DNA of 64,000 nt from JACIYW01 sp014359745 (GTDB taxonomy: Bacteria; Pseudomonadota; Alphaproteobacteria; Rhodobacterales; Rhodobacteraceae): the NCBI GenBank assembly GCA_050433985.1, contig JBNPWE010000004.1:186001-250000 (forward strand), in the 5' to 3' direction. Each line of letters starts with the position of its first letter. Positions within the stretch are counted from its first letter, which is position 1. The notes beneath the pieces are model-generated. The model was not told the DNA's origin and searched no databases. It was given only the letters and a program-made list of their open reading frames with translations. A program made the position numbers and the translations under genes. Below are positions 57,263 through 64,000 of the stretch, in pieces.

Positions 57263-57724
57263 TTACGACCGCAATATTTCGTCCACCCGCGCCTGTTCCG
57301 CATCCGACAGGGCCATATCCCCCGCATCGCGCGCCCCGCGCCGCCGCCGCAGGTAAACAGCCGCCCCGCCCAGACCGAGAACCAGCATCATTGGCCCGGC
57401 GATCCACAGAATCAGCGTCGATCCCGTCGCGGGCGGATTCAGCAGCACATATTCGCCATACCGATCCACCAGCCAGGCCACCACCTCGGCATCGGTGTCG
57501 CCCGCCACGATCCGCTCACGCACCAGAATGCGCAGATCGCGGGCCAGATCGGCATTCGATTCGTCGATGGATTCGTTGCGGCACACCAGACAGCGCAGCC
57601 CCTTGGACAACTCGCGCGCCCGTGCCTCAAGCGCGGGGTCTGGCAATATCTCATCGGGCAGAACCGCGAACACCGGCCCCGCCAGCATCACGCCAAGCGC
57701 GGCAATGGCCAACGCCCGCCTCAT
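57263..57724 (-). CDS. ccmH: Cytochrome c-type biogenesis protein CcmH (CycL)
   Basis: CcmH is the periplasmic thiol protein of the heme-ligation module. The 153-residue protein has a signal peptide (MRRALAIAALGVMLAGPVFA), the redox motif LSKGLRCLVCRNESIDESNA (LRCxxCQ/RN), DLRILVRERIVAGDTDAEVV and LVDRYGEYVLLNPPATGSTL. A C-terminal transmembrane helix (about 108-128) precedes a basic tail. The short form lacks the TPR domain, which in Rhodobacteraceae is a separate CcmI gene not seen here. It overlaps ccmF by four bases. Confidence 0.95.
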   Translation of the reverse strand: MRRALAIAALGVMLAGPVFAVLPDEILPDPALEARARELSKGLRCLVCRNESIDESNADLARDLRILVRERIVAGDTDAEVVAWLVDRYGEYVLLNPPATGSTLILWIAGPMMLVLGLGGAAVYLRRRRGARDAGDMALSDAEQARVDEILRS

Positions 57725-59703
57725 TCCGCCGGAACCCGGCTGGCAGGCGCTTGGGTGGCCGGGCGCGCGCCCGCCGCGATGCGATACCGCCGGTCGCTCA
57801 ACGACAGGAACCCGCCAAGACACATGATGATCGCCCCGCCCCAGATCCAGTTGGCCATCGGCTTGACATAGCCACGCACCGCCCAGCCGCCATCCGCCTG
57901 CGGATCGCCGATCACCAGATACAAATCGCGAAACAGGCCGTTATCAATCGCCGCCTCGGTGGTCGGCATCCCGGCCACCGGATAGACCCGCTTTTCCGGC
58001 GTCAGCCGCGCCACCGGGCTGCCGTCGCGCGATATGTCCATGAACGCCATGGTGGTCAGGTAATTCGGCCCCTCAAGGCGCTGCACATCGCTTAGCCGCA
58101 CCTCATAGGCGCCCAACGCGAATGTCTCGCCCACCTTGACGACACGGATCACCTCTTGCTGCCAGGCCAGCATCGCCGAAATCCCGATGAACGTGATCCC
58201 CAGCCCGCCATGCGCCACCGCCTTGCCCCAATCGGCGCGCGGCAGCCGCAACAGCCGCCCCAGCCGTGCCCGCAAGGCCCCGCGCCCGGTCCGCTGCACC
58301 AGATCGAAGGCAGCCCCCAGCATCAGCCAGACCCCCAGCGCCGCGCCCACCGGGCCCAGCGCGCTGCGCCCGGTCTGCATCGCCCAGATCAGCGCGCCAA
58401 GGGCCACCGCCAGCACCAGCAACGGCCACAGCGGCCGCATCGCCCGGCCCGCACGCGCCCGCTTCCACGGGATCACCGCGCCCAGCGGCAGAATGATCGC
58501 CAGCGCCACCATGAACGGCGTGAAGGCCGCATTGAAAAACGGCGCGCCCACCGACAGCTTGCGCGCGAACGCCAGTTCCGCCACCAGGGGCCAGATGGTG
58601 CCGACAAAAACCACGAACGCCGCCACCGCCAGCAACACGTTGTTCAGCACCAGCGCCGACTCGCGGCTGACCGGCGCGAAGACGCCGCGCGCCTCCATCG
58701 TGCCCGCCCGCGCCGCATATAGCATCAGCGCGCCGCCGGTGAACACCGCAAGGATTGCCAGAACGAATACCCCGCGCGTCGGATCGGTGGCAAAGGCATG
58801 CACCGATGTCAGCACGCCAGACCGCACGATGAACGTGCCGATCATCGAAAATCCGAACGCCAGAATCGCCAGAAGGATCGTCCAGCTTTTCAGCGCCTCG
58901 CGCTTTTCCACCACGATCGCCGAATGCAGCAGCGCCGCCGCGATCAGCCAGGGCATGAAAGATGCATTCTCCACCGGATCCCAGAACCAGAACCCGCCCC
59001 AGCCCAGTTCGTAATAGGCCCACCACGATCCCAGCGCGATGCCGATGGTCAGGAAAATCCACGCCGCCAGCGTCCAGGGCCGCACCCAGCGCCCCCATGC
59101 GGCATCCACCCGCCCCTCGATCAGGGCGGCAACGGCGAATGAAAACGCCATGCTCAGCCCGACATAGCCAAGATACAGAAACGGCGGGTGAAAGGCCAGA
59201 CCGGGGTCTTGCAACAGCGGGTTCAGATCCTCGCCGTTGAAAGGCGGCACCGCCAGCCGCAGAAACGGGTTGGAGGTGAACAGGATGAACGCCAGAAACG
59301 CCACCCCGATCGCCCCCTGCACCGCCAGCACCCGCGCCCGCAACCTCGGCGGCAGATTGTTGCCAAACAACGCCGCCGCCGCGCCATAGGCCGACAGGAT
59401 CAACACCCAGAGCAGCATCGATCCTTCATGATTGCCCCAGACCCCGGCGACCTTGTAGATCAGCGGCTTGGCCGTATGCGAATTGGCCACAACCAGCGCC
59501 ACCGAAAAATCCGATGTCACGAACGCATAGGTCAATGCGGCAAAGGAAAACCCGATCAGCAGGAATTGCGTCCCCGCCGCCGCATCCCCCGCCGCCATCC
59601 ACCCGGCCCAGCCCTTTTGCGCGCCGATCAGCGGCACCACCATCTGTATCACCGCCACCATCAGGGCAAGGATCAGCGCGAAATGTCCCAGTTCGATAAA
59701 CAT
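57721..59703 (-). CDS. ccmF: Heme lyase CcmF
   Basis: CcmF attaches heme to apocytochrome c together with CcmH and CcmI. The 660-residue protein has about 14-15 membrane helices and the WWD signature WWAYYELGWGGFWFWDPVEN followed by ASFMPWL, with conserved periplasmic histidines in GVWGNHEGSMLLWVL and LAFHPPFLYLGYVG that ligate heme. TFIVRSGVLTSVHAFATDPT is also typical. The start MFIELGHFALILALMVAVIQ is conserved. ccmF-ccmH overlap as ATGA; the lysis gene pair lies just upstream. Confidence 0.96.
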   Translation of the reverse strand: MFIELGHFALILALMVAVIQMVVPLIGAQKGWAGWMAAGDAAAGTQFLLIGFSFAALTYAFVTSDFSVALVVANSHTAKPLIYKVAGVWGNHEGSMLLWVLILSAYGAAAALFGNNLPPRLRARVLAVQGAIGVAFLAFILFTSNPFLRLAVPPFNGEDLNPLLQDPGLAFHPPFLYLGYVGLSMAFSFAVAALIEGRVDAAWGRWVRPWTLAAWIFLTIGIALGSWWAYYELGWGGFWFWDPVENASFMPWLIAAALLHSAIVVEKREALKSWTILLAILAFGFSMIGTFIVRSGVLTSVHAFATDPTRGVFVLAILAVFTGGALMLYAARAGTMEARGVFAPVSRESALVLNNVLLAVAAFVVFVGTIWPLVAELAFARKLSVGAPFFNAAFTPFMVALAIILPLGAVIPWKRARAGRAMRPLWPLLVLAVALGALIWAMQTGRSALGPVGAALGVWLMLGAAFDLVQRTGRGALRARLGRLLRLPRADWGKAVAHGGLGITFIGISAMLAWQQEVIRVVKVGETFALGAYEVRLSDVQRLEGPNYLTTMAFMDISRDGSPVARLTPEKRVYPVAGMPTTEAAIDNGLFRDLYLVIGDPQADGGWAVRGYVKPMANWIWGGAIIMCLGGFLSLSDRRYRIAAGARPATQAPASRVPAE

Positions 59704-59790
59704 GGGATATCAATAGCGCCTGCGCCCCCCCGCGCCAAGGCCCTGCGCGCCGATGCCACGCCCCGGTCAATCACGATTAGCGGCGCGCGC

Positions 59791-60297
59791 TTATTCGCGC
59801 CCCTCCTCGCGCCAGGCAGCAAGGGCGGGGTTCTCGTCGATGCCCGGCCCGGCTGCGGGCGCGGCTGCGGGCTTGGCGGCTGTCGCGCGCGAAACCTGCG
59901 GGCGCGTCATGCGGAAATGATGCGCCTCGCGCGCGCCGAAATAGAACGACACAACCGCCCCCAGCAGCCACCACAAAGGTTCGGGCACAAAAGCCAGCCC
60001 CTGCATGCGCAGCGCAAACCCGTCGGGCGCGGCCATCGCATAGACAAACAGCCCCAGCGTCCCCAACGCCAGCATCGGGCGCGGCAAGCGGTTCAGCCCG
60101 TTCACGAACCCGTCAAACCACCCCGAACGCGGCTGCGCGAACTCTGCCCCCGCCGCCCCCAGCGCCGCGACATAGGCGTCATGAGACAGCTCCATCCGCC
60201 GGGTGGCGTTGGCGGTGAACACCTCCGACACCCCTTCAACCGCGTTGCCCAGCGCCTGAACCGCACCGCCGCCAATGATGCGCGAAATCAACCCCAT
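59791..60297 (-). CDS. Holin family protein (3-TM type)
   Basis: A 168-residue protein. An amphipathic start reads MGLISRIIGGGAVQALGNAV, and the segment ELSHDAYVAALGAAGAEFAQ precedes WFDGFVNGLNRLPRPMLALG. Two or three membrane helices follow (about 75-92, 100-135, including PEPLWWLLGAVVSFYFGARE), and it ends in an Ala/Pro tail. This matches the Holin_3TM family of Rhodobacterales. Its start overlaps the upstream endolysin gene by 10 bases. Rhodobacter capsulatus uses such an endolysin-holin pair to release its gene transfer agent, so that role is likely but inferred. Confidence 0.78.
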   Translation of the reverse strand: MGLISRIIGGGAVQALGNAVEGVSEVFTANATRRMELSHDAYVAALGAAGAEFAQPRSGWFDGFVNGLNRLPRPMLALGTLGLFVYAMAAPDGFALRMQGLAFVPEPLWWLLGAVVSFYFGAREAHHFRMTRPQVSRATAAKPAAAPAAGPGIDENPALAAWREEGRE

Positions 60298-60899
60298 GCG
60301 CGTGTCCTTTCCATATGCGCCGCGGCGCTGAGATGAAATTTCGGAGAGATGAATTCCTCGGCCCGCGCGATCCAGCCGCCCTTGCCGCCATCGCGCCTGC
60401 GGGCATATTTGCGGCTTTGCGGGCGGCGGTCGGCCAGGGCGTAATAATAATTGCGCCGCGCGATGCCGTAAGCATCGGCCAGATGCCCCGGCGCCGCCCG
60501 GTCGGCGGCATGGGCGGCGCGGATCGTCAGCGGCCCGATCACCCCGTCAACCGCCAGATCATGCCCGATCTGCCCCAACAGCCGTTGCAGGATCTTCACC
60601 GCCGCCGATCCGGCATTGACATACATGTCGAACACCGGCGCCTGCAGCGCCTCGGGCAAGCCCCCCAGACCGGGGCGCCGGAAATATTCCTCGACAAAGA
60701 TCGACACCGCCTGCGCCCGGCTCAGCGCCCGCACATCGGCCACGTCCACCCCGCCATCCCCGGTCAGATCCAGCCCCAGCCGCCGCATCGTCCCGATCGT
60801 CACCCCGAAATGCGTGGCCCCGCCAGGATCGTCGGGATCGTTCACATATCCCCCCTCGCGCGCCACGATCGCCTCTGCAATCTCTTCCACCGTCTGCAT
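60288..60899 (-). CDS. Endolysin: holin-associated N-acetylmuramidase (GH108)
   Basis: A 203-residue GH108 muramidase. The catalytic segment AIVAREGGYVNDPDDPGGAT, with the conserved Glu, leads into HFGVTIGTMRRLGLDLTGDG, VSIFVEEYFRRPGLGGLPEA, and the PG_binding_3 half with HDLAVDGVIGPLTIRAAH, then ARRNYYYALADRRPQSRKYA. There is no signal peptide, so export would depend on the holin. The start at 60899 (MQTVEEIAEAIVAREGG) is the conserved one. It overlaps the holin gene; no other phage gene is near, matching a GTA lysis cassette rather than a prophage. Confidence 0.85.
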   Translation of the reverse strand: MQTVEEIAEAIVAREGGYVNDPDDPGGATHFGVTIGTMRRLGLDLTGDGGVDVADVRALSRAQAVSIFVEEYFRRPGLGGLPEALQAPVFDMYVNAGSAAVKILQRLLGQIGHDLAVDGVIGPLTIRAAHAADRAAPGHLADAYGIARRNYYYALADRRPQSRKYARRRDGGKGGWIARAEEFISPKFHLSAAAHMERTRAWG

Positions 60900-60979
60900 C
60901 AAGACACCCCGCTTGCACCTGCGCAAAGGCTGCCGTCAGCGGGTAAATATCTTCCTGCCCCACCGCGCGGTGGGTCTGT

Positions 60980-61085
60980 TGTCGCGATGCGTGCACAGCC
61001 CCACCCGGCGCGCGTGTGGCGGGGGCGGGAATTGAGTATTTTTTTCGAGAGGATGGGAAAGAAGGTTTTCTTCTGCGGATCTTAT
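60980..61085 (+). repeat. Dispersed intergenic repeat, copy E (core 61033-61061)
   Basis: TTGAGTATTTTTTTCGAGAG then GATGGGAAAGAAGGTTTTCT, with the leader CCGGCGCGCGTGTGGCGG. It is nearly identical to copy D. It is the only good copy that is antisense to the flanking genes (ccmE and the endolysin gene both read minus). Confidence 0.8.
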
Positions 61086-61129
61086 CGGGCGCAACGCGCG
61101 TCAGCCCGGTACGCCTGCGGACCCCGGCG

Positions 61130-61576
61130 TCAGCTTGCGTCGGGCTTTACATAGACGCCCTGTTCCTTCAGCGCGTCGATCACTTCCCTTGGCATGTAGG
61201 TTTCATCATGTTTGGCAAGGATTTCCGTGGCTTCAAAGACGCCGTTCACATAGCGCCCCATGCCCACGACCCCCTCGTTCTCGGAAAACAGATCGGGCAG
61301 TATCCCCCGGAACACCACCGGCACCGAGGCGCCGCCATCGGTCACCGAAAACCGGATCTCCTCGCCCTGCCCGCGTTGCACCGATCCCGCCTCGACCAGC
61401 CCGCCGATGCGGATCACCTGATCGGGCGCGGGGGGGGCGGCCACGATCTGCGCGGGCGACATGAAGAAACTGATCCCGTCGCGCATCGCATACCCGATCA
61501 GCCCCGTTGACAGCGCCAGCGCCACCACCGCCACCGCGATCACCTGTATCCGCCGCTTTTTCTTCAGCCCGCGCAT
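61130..61576 (-). CDS. ccmE: Cytochrome c maturation heme chaperone CcmE
   Basis: CcmE carries heme covalently bound through a His in the periplasm. The 148-residue protein has a basic cytoplasmic start (MRGLKKKRRIQ), one transmembrane anchor (about 12-33) and an OB-fold domain with IRIGGLVEAGSVQRG, FRGILPDLFSENEGVVGMGR, and ILAKHDETYMPREVIDALKE, in which His of HDEtYmP is the heme-attachment residue. The ATG at 61576 has GAGAGGG upstream; a GTG two codons earlier is less likely. It follows argC by 10 bases, as in other Rhodobacteraceae. Confidence 0.95.
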   Translation of the reverse strand: MRGLKKKRRIQVIAVAVVALALSTGLIGYAMRDGISFFMSPAQIVAAPPAPDQVIRIGGLVEAGSVQRGQGEEIRFSVTDGGASVPVVFRGILPDLFSENEGVVGMGRYVNGVFEATEILAKHDETYMPREVIDALKEQGVYVKPDAS

Positions 61577-61586
61577 GCGCACCCTC

Positions 61587-62615
61587 TCAGGGGAAAACCG
61601 GGGCCGCCATCAGCCCCGTGGTTTCTTCCAGCCCCAGCATCAGGTTGGCGTTCTGTATCGCCTGCCCGCTTGACCCCTTGGTCAGGTTGTCAAGCGCCGC
61701 AAACACCACCGCGCGCCCCGGCACCCGGTCGCCAACCACACCGATATGCACGAAATTGGACCCCCGCACACTGCGAGTCGAGGGGGGTGCGCCAAAAGGC
61801 AGCACATGCAGGAACGGCTCGGACGCATAGCGCGCCGCCAACACCGCGTGCACCGCCCGCGCATCGCCGCGCACATAGACGGTGGCCAGGATGCCGCGAT
61901 TCATCGGCAACAGGTGCGGCGTGAACTGCACCTGTACCGGACGGCCCGCCAAGGCGCTGAATTCCTGATCGAATTCGCCCAGATGCCGGTGCGTGCCCCC
62001 CGCCGAATAGGGATGCGTGCCTTCGGACAATTCCGCATGCAGCAGGTTTTCCTTAAGGCTGCGCCCCGCCCCCGACACCCCGGCCTTCAGATCGATCACG
62101 ATCTCGTCAAGGTCGATCACGCCCGCCTCTATCAGCGGGCAAAGCGCGTATTGCCCGGTCGCGGCATTGCACCCGGTGCCCGCCACCAGCCGCGCCGCGC
62201 GGATCTTGTCGCGGTAGAATTCGGTCAGCCCGTAAACCGCCTCGGCCTGCAGATCGAGGGCGGCGTGCGGCTTGCCATACCATTTTTCATAGGCCGCCGG
62301 ATCGCGCAGCCGGAAATCGGCGGACAGATCGACCACTTTCAGATCGCGCGGCAGATCGGCGATCACCGCCTGGCTGGTGGCATGCGGCAGCGCGCAGAAC
62401 GCCAGATCGACGCGGCCCAGATCAATCTCTTCGATCCTTTGCAACACCGGCAGATCGAGATGGGCCAGATGCGCAAACACCTCGGCCATTGCCAACCCGG
62501 CCTTGCGTTCGCCCGACAGCGCGGCAATCTTCATTCCCGGGTGGGTGGCCAGGATGCGGACCAGTTCGGCCCCGGTGTAGCCGCTCGCGCCGAGTATCGC
62601 TATGGAATGGGTCAT
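61587..62615 (-). CDS. argC: N-acetyl-gamma-glutamyl-phosphate reductase
   Basis: ArgC makes N-acetylglutamate semialdehyde in arginine synthesis. The 342-residue type 1 enzyme shows SIAILGASGYTGAELVRILA (NADP fold), ALPHATSQAVI, VVDLSADFRLRDPAAYEKWY, the catalytic Cys in LVAGTGCNAATGQYALCPLI, KAGVSGAGRSLKENLL and FTPHLLPMNRGILATVY. AAGGGAAACC precedes the ATG at 62615; the GTG directly before it was not preferred. It is the first gene of argC-ccmE. Confidence 0.96.
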   Translation of the reverse strand: MTHSIAILGASGYTGAELVRILATHPGMKIAALSGERKAGLAMAEVFAHLAHLDLPVLQRIEEIDLGRVDLAFCALPHATSQAVIADLPRDLKVVDLSADFRLRDPAAYEKWYGKPHAALDLQAEAVYGLTEFYRDKIRAARLVAGTGCNAATGQYALCPLIEAGVIDLDEIVIDLKAGVSGAGRSLKENLLHAELSEGTHPYSAGGTHRHLGEFDQEFSALAGRPVQVQFTPHLLPMNRGILATVYVRGDARAVHAVLAARYASEPFLHVLPFGAPPSTRSVRGSNFVHIGVVGDRVPGRAVVFAALDNLTKGSSGQAIQNANLMLGLEETTGLMAAPVFP

Positions 62616-62818
62616 CACGGTTTCCCTTCAGGAATCGCCGAAGTGATGCCGGAGCGGGGCGGATGTTTCAACCGAATTTTGCGCGCGGACCCAAGTGCCG
62701 CGCCCGGTGTCAGGTGCCGCGCCCGGTGTGTTGGTGTCGCCTATCGCAATTTTTCGTAATCCGCGAGCGCCGTTTATGGCAGGGTGCATCTGACAGGTCA
62801 TTTGCAGAAAGCCAAATC

Positions 62819-63511
62819 ATGGACACACACACCTTCGTGGAGTCATTTTCACGGATCGCTCGGGCGCTTCTCATCCCGCTGGCCCTGTCTGCATGCGGTG
62901 CGACCCACATCGGTGAGGATCTGGCCTCCGATCCTCATGGATGGGAAGGCGAAGGTCGGGTTATCCGGCAGGCCTCCGTTCCTCTCTCGCGCGAACTGAC
63001 CCGCGGGTTCAAGGAGGCAACGCGCGGCGCGGTCTATTTTGGCGCAATACATATAAATCCTGAGACCGACAGATATTTTTATGCGAGGAACTGGAACTCT
63101 CTCGCCGCCGCGATCGATGTGACCCGCGCGCAATGCGAGGACGTCAGCACACGGGGACGCTGCATCCTTGCGGCAACCGTCGTGCCCGCCCGACTTCGAC
63201 CGGAAACCACCTCGGCGGAGGGTTTTGGCGTGTCGACGCTCCATCGGTATCGCCTGATCTATCGGTCGCAGCACGCCCGGCGCGGCCAATGGGGGGCATT
63301 CGCGTATGCGGCGCTTTCGGCATCGGGTATCGCGTTGGATCAACCCGATCGTGCGGCGGCCGAGGCGCTGGCGGCTGCCAATTGTGAGGCTTTCGTCAAG
63401 GCTGAAATGGCTAGGTTTTCGCCATCGGCCCAACAGGTCGTGCGGAACAAGGGCTATGATCGCTGCCGCGTCGTCGATGTGGTGGGGCCTCTCACGCCGC
63501 CTCAAAACTGA
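62819..63511 (+). CDS. Putative lipoprotein of unknown function
   Basis: A 230-residue exported protein. The signal segment SRIARALLIPLALSACGATH contains the lipobox LSAC, placing the lipidated Cys near residue 26. The mature part has IRQASVPLSRELTRGFKEAT, GAIHINPETDRYFYARNWNS, four further Cys residues (near 114, 122, 199 and 220) that could form disulfides, and a C-terminal YDRCRVVDVVGPLTPPQN. No family is recognised. The ATG follows a weak GCAGAAAG. It is divergent from argC, and its 3' end overlaps convergent murI by 20 bases. Confidence 0.7.
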   Translation: MDTHTFVESFSRIARALLIPLALSACGATHIGEDLASDPHGWEGEGRVIRQASVPLSRELTRGFKEATRGAVYFGAIHINPETDRYFYARNWNSLAAAIDVTRAQCEDVSTRGRCILAATVVPARLRPETTSAEGFGVSTLHRYRLIYRSQHARRGQWGAFAYAALSASGIALDQPDRAAAEALAAANCEAFVKAEMARFSPSAQQVVRNKGYDRCRVVDVVGPLTPPQN

Positions 63512-64000
63512 TCCCCCGGCGCAGGAAATGCGTCGCGTGATCCGACACCGCCCGCGGTGTTCCGGTGGTCAGAAACTTCGTCGCGGTCCCCGATCCCAGC
63601 ATCTCCGGGCGCCGCGCCAGATAATCGGCCAGGCTGTCGGCCACCAGCCGTGGCTGGCTGTAGACCGCCACATCCGGCCCCAGCGCCTCGGCGAACACAT
63701 GTTCCAGCAGCGGATAATGCGTGCAGCCCAAGATTGCCGCCTCAGGCCGGGGCATCCGGCGTTTCAGCGCCTCGACATGGCTGCGCACCAGCGCCTCGGC
63801 CAGGATGATATCGCCCTGCTCGATGGCATCGACCACGCCGCCGCAGGGCTGCGCCTCGACATCGACACCAATCGCGCGGTACGCCAGTTCACGCTGAAAC
63901 GCCCGGCTGGAGACCGTGGCGGGCGTCGCAAACAGCGCCACATGTTTCACCGCCACCTCGCGGGGCGGCGAACTGTCGCCCCATTGCCGTTCGGTCAGCG
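63492..64000 (-). CDS. murI: Glutamate racemase, C-terminal part (partial)
   Basis: MurI supplies D-glutamate for peptidoglycan. About 169 C-terminal residues lie in the window; the frame is open to base 64000, so the 5' part, including the first catalytic Cys, is outside. Visible are LTERQWGD, HVALFATPATVSSRAFQREL, the second catalytic Cys in EAAILGCTHYPLLEHVFAEA (GCTHYPLL is the racemase signature) and VADSLADYLARRPE. It converges on the lipoprotein gene with a 20-base overlap. Confidence 0.93.
   Translation of the reverse strand, partial: LTERQWGDSSPPREVAVKHVALFATPATVSSRAFQRELAYRAIGVDVEAQPCGGVVDAIEQGDIILAEALVRSHVEALKRRMPRPEAAILGCTHYPLLEHVFAEALGPDVAVYSQPRLVADSLADYLARRPEMLGSGTATKFLTTGTPRAVSDHATHFLRRGISFEAA

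Noticed and set aside
59791..60899. Prophage
   Set aside because: Only holin and endolysin genes are present, flanked on both sides by conserved ccm genes.
1..64000. CRISPR arrays, rRNA operons, replication origin
   Set aside because: No regularly spaced direct repeats of 25-40 bases, no rRNA signature, and no DnaA-box or iteron cluster was seen while reading the window.

Overview
This is a gene-dense, high-GC chromosomal window from an alphaproteobacterium, almost certainly Rhodobacteraceae (Rhodobacterales). The indicators are the F1-ATPase zeta inhibitor (DUF1476), a split corrinoid/homocysteine methyltransferase pair, System I cytochrome c maturation genes beside argC, a GTA-type holin/endolysin pair, DUF6478, DUF2125 and DUF2189 proteins, and the nearest-homologue feel of most proteins. 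No species can be assigned from the sequence alone.

Layout. 1-2000: rnd (5' end only), purN-purM and a CAU-anticodon tRNA (probably Ile2). 2.0-3.2 kb: three tiny stress-type genes (DUF3309-like, a one-TM protein, CsbD) with a candidate FNR box, then a broken haloalkane-dehalogenase fragment. 3.5-11.5 kb: trpS, a rhomboid-fold protein that has lost its catalytic residues, mtgA, glpD, lldD and uvrD. 11.5-14.65 kb: a decayed mobile region. It holds IS5 and IS256 remnants, a host gene cut by the insertion, unrecognised coding scraps and a dusA gene cut a few codons after its start, at the place used by DusA-type integrases. 14.86-19.2 kb: corrinoid protein and homocysteine methyltransferase, the zeta subunit, and purC-purS-(small ORF)-purQ. 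19.3-22.4 kb: a DctB/DctD-like two-component system whose regulator lacks the GAFTGA loop. 22.7-33.4 kb: peroxiredoxin, ferredoxin reductase, rsmD, DUF2189, folC-accD, a CPBP protease, ilvD and four poorly known genes. 33.6-41.3 kb: an ExbB/MotA-like plus OmpA/MotB-like pair, ChaC-type cyclotransferase, DUF2125, tpiA-tgt and DUF2335. 41.3-47.9 kb: sufA-like, sufT-like, ccmABCDG, gltA and gltX. 48.0-56.9 kb: comEC, a marR-maiA-thiolase operon, ftsK and an aminotransferase. 57.3-64 kb: argC-ccmE, endolysin-holin, ccmF-ccmH, an orphan lipoprotein and partial murI.

Cytochrome c maturation is split into two loci (ccmABCDG, and ccmE/ccmF/ccmH); together they hold all the ccm components except ccmI. 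Purine synthesis is represented by two separate clusters (purMN and purCSQ).

The most distinctive non-genic structure is a family of at least ten short dispersed repeats with core GAGTATTTTT followed by either TTCGAGAGGATGG or GCCAAGATGAA. Nearly all sit directly 3' of a gene and point in the same direction as that gene. Other points worth a second look are the dead rhomboid, the GAFTGA-less DctD, the dusA junction, the small ORF translationally linked to purQ, and the lysis cassette embedded among ccm genes.
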